From Motacilla alba alba (lineage: Eukaryota > Chordata > Aves > Passeriformes > Motacillidae): a stretch of DNA of 64,000 nt. The position numbers and the translations under genes are program-made. Every line of letters begins with the position of its first letter. Position 1 is the stretch's first letter. Location: the NCBI RefSeq assembly GCF_015832195.1, contig NC_052018.1, positions 53,567,666 through 53,631,665 of the forward strand, written 5' to 3'. Of the stretch, positions 53,403 to 64,000 are shown in pieces. The notes below the pieces were generated by a model. The model did no database searches. It saw nothing but the letters and a program-made list of their open reading frames with translations, and had not been told where the DNA came from.

Positions 53403-53418
53403 AAAAAAAAAAAAAAAA
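53403..53418. repeat. Poly-A tract
   Basis: Sixteen consecutive A's with no adjoining retroposon recognised. Confidence 0.88.
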
Positions 53419-54360
53419 GTCTGTCTAAAAATTGCAATATGTCACCTCTCTAAACAATTTATGATCAGGACACATGCCTAGTTTTTGAATGATAGTAGGC
53501 TATGTTAATATAGGAATCAATTAGAAGATTATGACACATTTTGCCGAAAAGACTGCATTGTGTAAAGACACAGATGTAGCACACTCCCAGAGGAAAAATG
53601 AATAAATGTAAGAAAAAGAGGTGCCTGTAATAAGAAGACATTCAAATTTTAAATAGGGGGAAAAAAAAATCAGTCAGCATAAATGGCTCAGCTGTAGAAA
53701 TGTCTCCAGCAAAGACTTGATTACAATGACTTCATTATCCACATGTATCAGTAATGCCCTCGAGATCTCAATGTTGAGATTACTGTGGAAAGAAATATTT
53801 TAACTGCTTCATTGTCAGGAACCAGCAGGTTGAGAACAAAATTTAATACCTTCTTCAAAATTGGTGCTTCCCAAGAAAGAATTACTCTCAACTCTACAAG
53901 GATTTTCAATTTGACAATACTGCAATTGCATGCACATCCACATGCTGTCAATGGTGAGAAGGAACAAAACTAGAGATTACAAAAAGAATGCCTAAAGAAA
54001 AAGAAAATATTTAAAGACTCCAAAATTTTCTTTTATATGGTGATGCAACGTGTGATGGGAATATATTTATTTTCTAAGTACTTGGATCATTTTAATTTTT
54101 ATTTAATTTCAAGTCTGAACTGGTCCTGTTGAGATTGTGAAAATTTTTGCATTATTGTTATATCTGTGGATGCTGTAATCATGCTCACATTCAGTTTACT
54201 GTCTAAACAAACCAAACACAGAAACTTTCTGACAGACAAAAGTTACAGTGACATATTTATAATCAAACTCAAAAAATTCAAGCACCTGCAACAAAACCAG
54301 AGCATTTCAATAGAATTCAGTCAAGCAAGAATAAATCAATAAATAGATAAAAATAAAAGG

Positions 54361-54386
54361 AGGGGAAAAAAACAAAAACAAAACCT
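54361..54386. repeat. A-rich tract with CAAAA units
   Basis: AGGGG followed by A runs and AAAAAC units. Confidence 0.8.
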
Positions 54387-57300
54387 AACACAGATTTACA
54401 CCTCACTAGCTCTACCTATCTATAAAAATTGAAAGCTAAAAAAATTCACCCAGACGGCACTCCAGCCTGTCCTGGAATTCTCCTGTATGCCTTAGTTTGG
54501 AAGTCACATGCCAGTACTACCACGAAATTTTTATCACCAGCTCTCCTGCATGCCTTTTAAATGACAGAGAAAAAAACCTGTCATGTGCTGTTGGGACAGT
54601 AGCATTGTGAGACAGGATACAAAACTGGATCATGCTCCACAAATGCAATGAGCTGTAGATGTCCTTGTACCAAAAGGGTACTGAAGTCTAAAGTACCTGC
54701 AGATGAGAGGAATAGCTGGCATGGCTTTGGCTTCCAAGCATTTACAGTTGTATTTAATAGCAGTTACAGAAACTTAGGTGTGTAAGAGATGAGACTGATT
54801 TTACTGTAACCATTTACTCAAACCATGGGTTAAATAATTAATGCACAGAGGTGGGGAGAGGGAGAGGTCACCCACTTATTATTAAGGCAAGACCTTAAAA
54901 ATGCACAGGGGACAGAGATGAATAGAAAACCTTCCCCTTCAGACTTGCAAGGCATTCTGCAAAGTTCTTTCTCGGGTATCCCATTTCACATATGGTAAAA
55001 GCTTTCTGTCAGCACTTTAATGCTACCATCAAAGGAAGGTAATATAAGGGTTACATATTAATGGTTATGTAGAGGGATTTTGTGTGTGCTCAGCCTATGC
55101 AAATCTACAGGGAGAAATGACAGAATTCATCACCACTTTTGAGCAAACTTATTTTTGAGGGGCTGTTTTCTTGCTAAAATCCCTCTCTTTCTATTCATAA
55201 TCTTTTCTAAGACACATATAGATGTTCCCACCAGCAATGTCTTCACATTTCTTATTACAGCATGTCCAAATATTTCTTGCCAAAAATGCCAGAAGGCAGC
55301 CCACTGGAATGACAGAGAAGGGGACTAATTTTAAGAGGCACTGAGACACTTCCTTCAATCTATGCAATGAACCAACAGAAACCAAAATAGTTTTTACATC
55401 ACAGTTTTAACTCACAGATGTGAAATACACATCATCTAACATGCACTTTAGAGGGCAACCCTACTGCTTCACTTCCCACCATCAGTGTTGCTTGCAGTGT
55501 CACTCCTCTACACTACATTCACAGGGGTTTAGGTTTAAACAGCAGAGCTGCACATGGAAGTTTCCTGCTTTCCTAGATTCCTGCAGCAACTTCCAGTTGC
55601 TTTCAGACAAAAGCCAGTGTCAGCAGAGAAACAGAAGAACAAGTACAGCTTCTTGAGAGAGGGGAAAAGGGAAAGCAAAGATTGAGATTACCTTTTAAGA
55701 AGGTGCTGGCTACTACATCTGCATTTACCATGAAAGCCAGCCTCAGAAAGGGGCAGGGGGATAGAAGTGGCCAAAAGTAACCATCATCCTTGCCACAGCA
55801 CCTGATTAAGAAATACCTGTGACATGAGGGTAACAAAGCAGCTGCTATTCACCCCATTGCCAAATGGATTCTGAGTGTGATGAAAAGTCTGAAAGAAATT
55901 TCTAGAAAAACAAATCAGAACTGAAAACCCCACCAGTTCTGCATGATAATAAGATCTTTATGAGATATTATGATTTTATGTGAGTTGGTAAAAGCCTGTT
56001 ACCTTTGTTTTGTTTCAAAAAAGGTTCAAATTATCAATATGAATCTGGAATAGAAAGTCCCTGAGTACAGTAAAAGAGTTTCAATTTTGCATCTTCTTTC
56101 AATTAATACAACCATTCATTCTAAGAAAAAAAAAACAACTTTTTTTGCTCTCTTATTTTAACCATTCTAAACAATCTTACCAATTCTTTGATAAGCAAAC
56201 TAAAGAAGAATACACAGCTTCTCATTCTGCTCCTGCATGTTTTAATTCTTGAATATGATACTAACCAACATCTACTTAAGCTGGGCTAGCACACTGAAAG
56301 TTCTGGAACCAGCCTTGTGTATTCACAAAAGAAAGGCAAACAAAATCAACAACTCTACAGAAATAATAAGAGAAGAAATTATTAGGGTAGAAATTGTACA
56401 GTACAGCTTTTCCCTCCAAATACAAGATCCACTGGTAATAATATAGTTTATAACAGTATGCGCCATTGTGAAAATCTTCAAAGATTGCACAAGTAGCCTA
56501 TGTTGTTTATTACATTTAGATGGTGTGTGCATAACGGGCATTTTGTCGAAGGCTGGGTTTTTGCTGGTTCTGCATGTTGAACCAAGCACCTAAGAGTACA
56601 TGAGAAAAGATTTGGAGACAAAAATAAATCAGTTGTCACCATATTACCAGTTAAACAGACAGTAATAATACCTTAAAGTAGACCTTACACCTTTTACATA
56701 AATGTTGGTAACAAAAGCATGCCATCATGGGGAAAAGAACTTTTTGTGCAATTTTAACAGCAAGCTCTGTTGGCCCCAGTACCCAAAGCTGGAAACACTT
56801 TTTCAGAAATTTTAAATACTTTTTTTTTTAATAAAGACAAGGAAAGTCATGATTCCTCCTGCTGAATTCTGAAGTTCTTCCTGAAACTTTTAATATGTGA
56901 GAGTTCTTTGAAGAATTTGGCTGGTTTGTTTGCTTTTAAATGACTGCAAGCACCAGGAAATTTCTCTCATGTGACTTGCTATCCCTCTGATAAATGTGAG
57001 TTTGGGGCATAAAAAAAGCAGTTTTTGTCAACTCAGAGGAATGGTGAAGCTGCCCCACTGAACTCTATTTAGGCTTCTACCTCTCAATACACATAATCTT
57101 GCCTGCCCTCAAGAAAGTTTTCACCAACTCTTCACCTTCCTCCCCAACCTGTAATGGAAAAGCTGGACTTACAGAAACGTTCAGAATAGATGTATATAAC
57201 TTCTTCCAAGCATAAGAAGCCACAACTCAGCATTTTAACAGCTAAAAAAAATCCCCTAAACCTTCTCCTTTTCATTTAACATAGTGTTTTTCTTTCCAAA

Positions 57301-57666
57301 ATTCACTAGAGTTTTACTCTAAGTTCTTCGTCACTGTACCAAGAAGTTGGCGATCAGCAAGATTTGTATCTCTAAGTCCTCCCCACTTGGCACAGCCTCT
57401 TTTCCCAATTTCTCCTTAGCACCTACATTCAGCCAGTGGAAATTCAGGGGCTAGGTAATCCTGAGCATAAAGTTGATTCTGGAATTTTTCCAGTGTTCAA
57501 ATAGTCCCTTTCTCAGGGCCACACAAGTACAGGAAAGCTATTATAGTTAACTTTGGTTACAGTCAACAATATAGAAATACCACAAACCAATCTCATGCAC
57601 ACATATTTTATACCTTCCTAAGTGCAGTGACTTATAAATTGAAAACAGAATAACTCCATATACACC

Positions 57667-57682
57667 AAAAAAAAAAAAAAAA
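57667..57682. repeat. Poly-A tract
   Basis: Uninterrupted run of A. Confidence 0.88.
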
Positions 57683-57769
57683 TCTTTCTCCTTTGGAAGG
57701 AAATGGGCTAGAGAGGCTGAGGTGGGGTTTCATTTCTTTATAGGGAGTAAAGGGTGTGTCTGTATGTGT

Positions 57770-57799
57770 GAAAAAAAAAAAAGAAAAAAAAAGAGAGGG
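57770..57799. repeat. A-rich homopurine tract after a short TG-rich segment
   Basis: Follows 'gtgtgtctgtatgtgtg'. The tract itself is A's with scattered G's, ending GAGAGGG. Confidence 0.85.
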
Positions 57800-59662
57800 T
57801 TAAGATAAAAAGGGACATTCAGAATATAATTCAGGAATATAGAGAAGACACTTAATCTGTCAGCATAAGGACATTCCACATTCATTCCTCTTGTCTGACT
57901 GGAGTCAGAATTTGTGCAGAGATATTCCATTTTCAAGGACAGCACCTTACCCTAAAGGTCCAGAGATTCCCAGAGGACTTTCTACAATCCTCCTTTTGAG
58001 GCTGAACCATTTCTCTAAACATTCACTAGCTCGTATGTCTACCTACAATGCCAGTAGGGCACTTAGGGGTTTTAGTGATGACTCCAATTAAAGCAGCAAT
58101 AGCCTTATCTGCTGTGCTACATAGCTGCAGATATTTTGTGAATAGTCACATCCAGCTTTTCTTGTTTTCCTTAAGATACTTCAGAATTAAGAAATAAAAT
58201 GGCAAATACAGTCAAATCTGATAAATACAAAGCAGTGCACTGGGCCTTATGAATCCCTTATTGAGTATAAATCAGTATAATCAGACAGGAATAATATTTC
58301 TGTTGGTAATTTCAAGACCATGTCACTTCAATTCAGACAAAAAAGATAGGATATCAGTGATTATTAAAGAAAGCATAAGATCTTGTGTGACTGTGTAAAC
58401 CCATAATGTTCACTCATCTAAAATAAATTATATAGGTCTAGTCTTCCTATCTCCTGCCAGATGAGCTAGAAGACACAGAAAAGGCCAAATAGAAGTTATT
58501 GAAGACCTAGGACAACTTCCTATGTGGAGACATTTAGTCAATCTGCAACACTCAACATGAAAGAATCATGATTGAAGGAATACATGCTAGATGTTTATGA
58601 AATGACAAGTGGCATGAAATTGATTAATATGGAGTGACTTGCTGTTTCTTGGAGTGAAAATACACAGCAGCTTCTGAGGGATGAATATTCTTCCATTAAT
58701 AACTGGAGCTAACTGTGGGAACTCATTGCTCCAAACTGAGCCAAAACACAAGGCCAGAAATTATTTGACAAATTTGTTGAAGGTTTGTCATGGATATTAC
58801 ACACATGATTCATTGATATAGTCTCTGGCTCAATAAATCTTAACCTATAGATTGCTAGATGCTCAGTGATATATGGAGTGCCCCTCTCATTCTTACATCT
58901 CTCCCTAAGCCTATATATTAAACTAAGAAGATTTTTGGCCCAGCAGCAATGTTTTCTGAAGTTGCTATCATGTTCTCTAGAAGTTAAAAAAGCCAAGAAA
59001 CTGCTGCTAGCTGTCAAGCTTCTCATTGAATACTGGACAATATTGGAAATAACCCATAGATTTCAGTCCATGTAATCCATATAGATGAGTGCCCTTTGCA
59101 TAGAGCTACTAATGATTCAACTACCCTCTTCTTTCAGAGTGTGAATGGTACATGGCTGTATGGTCACATTTCCTTCACATTTAATTATAAATTATCAAGG
59201 TTTCTGAGGTTTCTTTTCCTGATGCCTGAATGGAGAGGTCTAGGTTTTAAAACAAAAGCTACTTTGTAGAGCAAAAGTAGTACAAGCTTACCAATGGAAA
59301 AGAGATTAATTTTCTGTTGTTTTACATCCCTGAATGGTTAACATAATATAGATGCAGTAAGAAGACCATATTTATGTTGTACCTTCATTAAATCATTCCA
59401 CACATACCTTACGAAGGTTTTTTTTTTCATATCCCATAATTGCTTTAATGTGTGGGGAAAATGATCAGCAAAGGTAAACAAAGTCAGCAAGTAAAATAGC
59501 TTGCTAAAACTCACTCAATTCTTCTCATTACAGGCCAATCCATGAGTAATACTAGGGCTTACAACCGTTAAAATACCTTAAGAAAAATCTACCAGTTTTC
59601 TACACAGTCTCTCCTGCCAAAGCAAAATGTTTTGCCCTGCTGACTGCCTTTGTTTCATAAGT

Positions 59663-59709
59663 AGTTAGAATATTTACCTGTACTTCCCCCACAGGTAAGT
59701 ATTCTAACT
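59663..59709. repeat. Near-perfect inverted repeat (19-bp stem, 9-nt loop)
   Basis: The left arm (59663-59681, core GTTAGAATATTTACCTGT) and right arm (59691-59709, core ACAGGTAAGTATTCTAAC) pair over 19 bp with one mismatch, which is a G-U wobble when transcribed from the plus strand. The loop is 9 nt (59682-59690). The palindrome places ACAG directly before GTAAGT on the plus strand and ACAG directly before GTAAAT on the minus strand, so each strand carries abutting acceptor-like and donor-like signals. No flanking transposon or target duplication is visible. A pre-miRNA is possible but the stem is short. Confidence 0.85.
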
Positions 59710-61071
59710 CTGTGCTGTTTATACTTTTCTTGGCCTGAATAGTCTATCATTTTTTTCTCTTAAAAAAAAAAGGGTAACAGAAGCAGGCCAGTAGTGTTGC
59801 TGAAGCTCAAAGTACCCTTTGAAAGCACTAAAGAAACCAAAACATTTTCCCTTCGCTATGTTGCCTAATTTTTCTCAAGTTATTTAATGAAGCATTTCTC
59901 TTCATGCCCCATTTACACCATATAATAATCAATCATTAAAAAGCCACAAAACACCTGTTATTCCACCTATGAGTCCTCATGGCACTTTTCTCACCCAAGC
60001 TCATAATCTTTTGCTATTCAGTATGCTATTTTTGACTTTGTATTGTCTTTTCTATGAACACCTTATATTGCCCTCTGGTTGCCTCACTCCTTTTAAAAGT
60101 CCTTTCGAGAAACCTGAATTACTTCTAATATTGCAATCAGTCACTTTTTCTTCAGTGGAAGAATATTTTTTAATTTAGATTCAACAAATCCTTCAACCAG
60201 AATGCATTTTGCCTCTGCTTTTTTAATTTGGGTGAAAATTTCAAATACTTTTCAGAGCAGCACAGTGATGTGAGCATAGCTATCTTATTATTCATTTAAT
60301 ATTGCTGATAAAACAACTACACTGATATGTTTACTTTTCCACGCTTTAATTAAACCTGTACAAATCATAACAGTTTACTTCATTAGTATATTGTTGAAAA
60401 GCCACTCCGAGGGTTATTGTATTTATTTTTTAAATGGCCGAATTAGCATTGTGAAATTAAACTAAATATCCAATTCGAGAGAAATATTTTATTTATCTTT
60501 CTTTTCCTTTTTATTTACCTTTCTTTTTTTCTGGTTGATTTCTTCTTCTTCCATGCCAAGCCCAGCTGTTTTTCCTCATAACAGCCTGAAGATGAGGTTT
60601 TCTGCGGGTTTTTCTATTCAGGCCTATTACATTAAGGCCTATCATTCTGGTATCTGGTTATCTCGTCAGCTATGACAAGATAATGTGGGCTTGAGGGAAC
60701 ATGCTTGTATCTCCTGTCAGCCCCTTTCTGCTATATCAACTCCTCTAAAGGCATGTTCATACAAGGAAGCTGCTACCAAAGAAAACCCCCAAGACAACAC
60801 CGTTTATCTCAGGAACCATTCCACGCCACAATTCCCCGTGGGCAGAAAGATTTTTGCAGCACAGTGTAATCCACCTGCAAAGCAGGCTGAGGATGCAGTT
60901 TAACATTATATCTTAGCCAACCCAAAATGACCACATCACTGGGGGAGTGAATGACCACCTCTTCTCTGGTCTTTCCATCTTTTCCAGACCAGTGGCTCTA
61001 CTACTTGTGAACTAGTCTGACACAAAAACACCCACTTATTCTAACAGTGTCAGGGTTTTTTTTAAATTTAG

Positions 61072-61095
61072 CTCTCCAGTCAGCTCACTGGAGAG
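61072..61095. repeat. Small perfect hairpin (9-bp stem, 6-nt loop)
   Basis: CTCTCCAGT and ACTGGAGAG flank CAGCTC. It may well be chance in a window this size. Confidence 0.6.
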
Positions 61096-61241
61096 AGGGT
61101 CAAGCATGCTTCTGTGGTAAAAGAAGAGGAAATAGCAATAGACAGGAAGTAGGAGAGAGAAAAGAGAGGTAGGACCACGCCTTCTGTTGCCTCTGCTGTA
61201 ACTCAGATGCTGTTGCATATGAATAGACATTGCCCACACCT

Positions 61242-61255
61242 ACATATATATATAT
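61242..61255. repeat. Short TA dinucleotide repeat
   Basis: About six TA units. Confidence 0.85.
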
Positions 61256-61272
61256 CTTTAAGGAAGGGTCCA

Positions 61273-61297
61273 ACAAATAAATAAACAAATAAATAAT
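61273..61297. repeat. AAAT tetranucleotide repeat
   Basis: CAAATAAATAAA and CAAATAAATAA units, an imperfect short microsatellite. Confidence 0.85.
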
Positions 61298-64000
61298 TGG
61301 TGTATGAATCTGGTCATGAGGCACAGAATCAGCCAAAAACAGGGCATGCAAGACCTTCCTTCGCAGATTAGGAAACTTCAATAAATTACGGCAATATGGA
61401 GATGCATTTTTCAGAAATGAGTTTGAAACCAGACCAAATGGTGAGTGACAGGTTTCAGCTCTTTACTCCATGCAAGTCCCTCTGGAAGGCTTCCTCTGTA
61501 ACATTATGCTATGAGTCAAAACAGGATTCTTGTCATTGAAGAATTGCTTCAATTATTCCCACTCAATTAATTAAAATTCCAGAATACTGTGAAATTTTTC
61601 ATCCTCCACAGGAATCCTGTGAGCTCTGCTAAGCAGGTGATAAATCCCAGCAAATTTCTATAAGGAAACCTCAGGTGCTAAACCCCTGAAAGTCATCTGA
61701 GCTGGAAGTACAGGAAGGGCAAGGACACTGAACTGACACTCACAGGAAACAGACTGTGGGTACCTGGTCCATTAATTTCTGTTAATTGCCTGAGAGCTCA
61801 ACTTAGCATCATTTGCTTCCACTTGGCATCTGCTTAGTCAGTTGGCCAGAAGGCTGTCTTCTTACTGAAATATAGTTCATCTTAATTATCAGAAGTCCTA
61901 ATGATGCAAATGTCTTAGGGGATAGTCTCCTTAATAAGGTGACTGCTTGCACGTTCTGTTTGGCACACACGTTCCCCTGCCTGTTCCCTCCATTTTTTAT
62001 AACGTAAGCAATAGCACCTGTACAAAACATTCAATTTCAGAGAAAGAATGCTGTCCTCCATTCATGACACATTTCTAAAAAATTCTTTGTTCCAGCCTGG
62101 AAGAACTGACACGCCACTAAATTCTTGCTTTAGGGTTTGTTTTGGTAAAGGAAAGCAAAATCTGGACAAAATAAAACATTAATCAAACCACTCTTATCTG
62201 TCTGCAACTCCAGAAAGTTGCCTGGTCAGCTTCGTGGAACCATAACTTGATTTGGCCTGAATGAAAAGCCAGCCTGTGTTCTCTCTATCAGTTCTTTGAC
62301 CTTTTAAAATATTATTCAAAGAAGAGGCTAAAGCTGTTCCTGGAACAATTGAAAGTAAAAAAAAATGAGGATAATTTTGTTTCTAATTGTGAAAATGTCA
62401 CTGATAATGACAGTAATTTGGAGGGGAAAGAAGTGTCACTAGGGCACAATTCTTTGTGTTGCATAGTCCACATACCTAGTTAGAGGTCAAGTAGATATTG
62501 GAGGTGTTCCCAGGAAAAATAAAGCTAATTAAATATTTCTTTAGGCAGCCATGTTGAAAGAAAAATGCAAGAGGAAGGTCAAACAGATTCTTAAAATGGC
62601 ACTAGGAGACAGCTGAAGATAAAAATCTTGAGCAACAACAAAAAGAAAAAAAATTAAAAGGTGGAGGCAGCATCCCTCATAACACAAAGACAAATCTCAG
62701 GAAAGAAGTCTAAGCCTAAACTAAGTAAGCCTAAACTCAAAATGCATCTTAAACATGTCTGCAGCCAGACAGAATACAGACACAGTCCAATTTTTTTCTT
62801 GTAGTGTCCAATTATATTATCTTTACAAACCTTTTGGAAAAGGAGCTATTCTTTCTAGTAAAACAGACAGTTTTATCACCTTTCAATTACCTCATTGTCA
62901 TTTATTGGCACATTCTACCCAACAGCATTTTCTCTGCTCCACTGATAGAAGTAGCAACCAACACATAGGGCACAAAAGATGGCAGACTTAAATCACATTG
63001 CAGAAAGTCCAGAGGTGCAAAATAGGATTAAAAAAAAACCAAACAAAGAGAGGGCATTGGCAAAAGTGAGGATTGAAGCACGCTATATTTGTGAGAACTT
63101 GCAGATGTCTTCTCCTCTTCAGTGCACTAAGGTGGCCAAGTACCATGCTGCATACATTCAAATTGTGCCTCAGTATCACATATTAAAAACCAAAGGAAAA
63201 CAACAAACCACCCTCCAACTGAAAGTGTCCAGCTGCTAAAATGAAGCTGTGCTTCATCCACCGCCAAACAGCTGCTCCTTTCTATCTCCAATAAAAAGAA
63301 GGGGAAAATATTGCAGTGGCTAGTGATGCAGGCCATAGATCACAAGCTTGATCACACTAAATGTATCTTGTTTTTTCTAGAACACACAAGGCATCCAGTC
63401 CAAGAGAAGCAGAAAGTTGAAGAATAAATCATTAGTCAAGACATTTCCAACTGCTGTCAACACAATTCAAAGTCAGAGTAAAGTTCAAAGCAAGCATTAA
63501 AAGTCATGAGACTTCAATCTCAATTATTAAGAAAAGAGAAACATCTAGTTTACCCCTAACTCCCTTCAAAAGCAGTAGCCTTTATATCTCCAGTTGTTAA
63601 AAAACACAACTTATGTTACCATGAGGATGTCAATATAAGAATAAAGCTGAGATTTTCACATAAACTCAGAACTCCAACTTCAGGTAAAAAAGTAAAACAG
63701 AAAAAAAATATTTTTAGACTTAATCCTGATTGGATGGTGAAATAGATCAGGTAAACAATACAATATGCTATTCTTGATTTTCTCAGGAAATGAGTACACC
63801 AGTTTACTGAAGTAAGATAGCTTTACTAAAAACACATATGGCATTGATGCTTTGTAGTATTCTATACCTTGTGTCCACAAACAGGTAAAGTTCCATATGG
63901 CTTACAGGACATATCCCCAGATAGGCTCAAGGAGCAAAAAAGCTAATATAAATATTGAAAAAATTGAATAAAAGATTCATCTAGATTCCACAAACTATAA

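Larger units (their letters stand above)
45153..64000 (-). other. PTPRK: PTPRK intron upstream of the FN3-1 exon (partial, at least 18.8 kb)
   Basis: This is the intron that ends at the CAG acceptor at 45153; its donor and the preceding Ig-domain exon should lie beyond 64000. I recognised no coding sequence, RNA gene or interspersed repeat. Contents worth noting are a GC-rich patch (about 49855-50150), A-rich simple repeats (52341-52410, 53403-53418, 54361-54386, 57667-57682, 57770-57799, 61273-61297), a short TA repeat (61242-61255) and a strong hairpin (59663-59709). The remaining stretches (45190-49854, 50151-52340, 54387-57666, 57800-59662, 59710-61070, 61298-64000) are AT-rich unique sequence in which I see nothing definite. 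Confidence 0.75.

Overview
This window looks like intronic sequence from a bird genome, probably a macrochromosome. Three things point that way. The bulk is AT-rich, non-repetitive vertebrate-type DNA with no bacterial-style gene packing. The only recognisable interspersed repeats are CR1 LINE fragments, one ending in the tandem ATTCTATG octamer typical of avian and other archosaur CR1 copies. The single real coding segment is one exon of a vertebrate receptor tyrosine phosphatase.

The anchor is a 294-bp exon on the minus strand (44859-45152). It encodes about 98 residues matching the first fibronectin type III repeat of the type IIB (MAM-Ig-FN3) receptor phosphatases. The match is closer to PTPRK (RPTP-kappa) than to PTPRM or PTPRT. 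It has a strong GTGAGT donor, a polypyrimidine-CAG acceptor, and phase 1 introns on both sides, so it is a symmetric domain-coding exon. The gene runs right to left. The 5' Ig and MAM exons should lie beyond position 64000, and the remaining FN3 repeats, the transmembrane segment and both phosphatase domains should lie below position 1.

Layout: 1-44858 is at least 44.9 kb of the intron downstream of this exon, and 45153-64000 is at least 18.8 kb of the intron upstream of it. Within these introns I can support three clear CR1 loci (about 1151-1530 minus; a composite at about 7285-8098; 44171-44334 minus) and one doubtful CR1 scrap (16197-16262). There are also many A-rich or T-rich low-complexity tracts, including a 177-nt uninterrupted homopurine run at 18507-18683, a GC-rich patch of unknown origin at about 49855-50150, and a near-perfect 19-bp hairpin at 59663-59709. 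No second exon, RNA gene, LTR element, DNA transposon or CRISPR array could be supported.

I found no convincing undescribed biological system. The most curious items are the hairpin at 59663-59709, which places abutting AG|GT splice-like signals on both strands, the long homopurine tract, and the unexplained GC-rich patch. The many short open frames elsewhere behave like chance frames in non-coding DNA.
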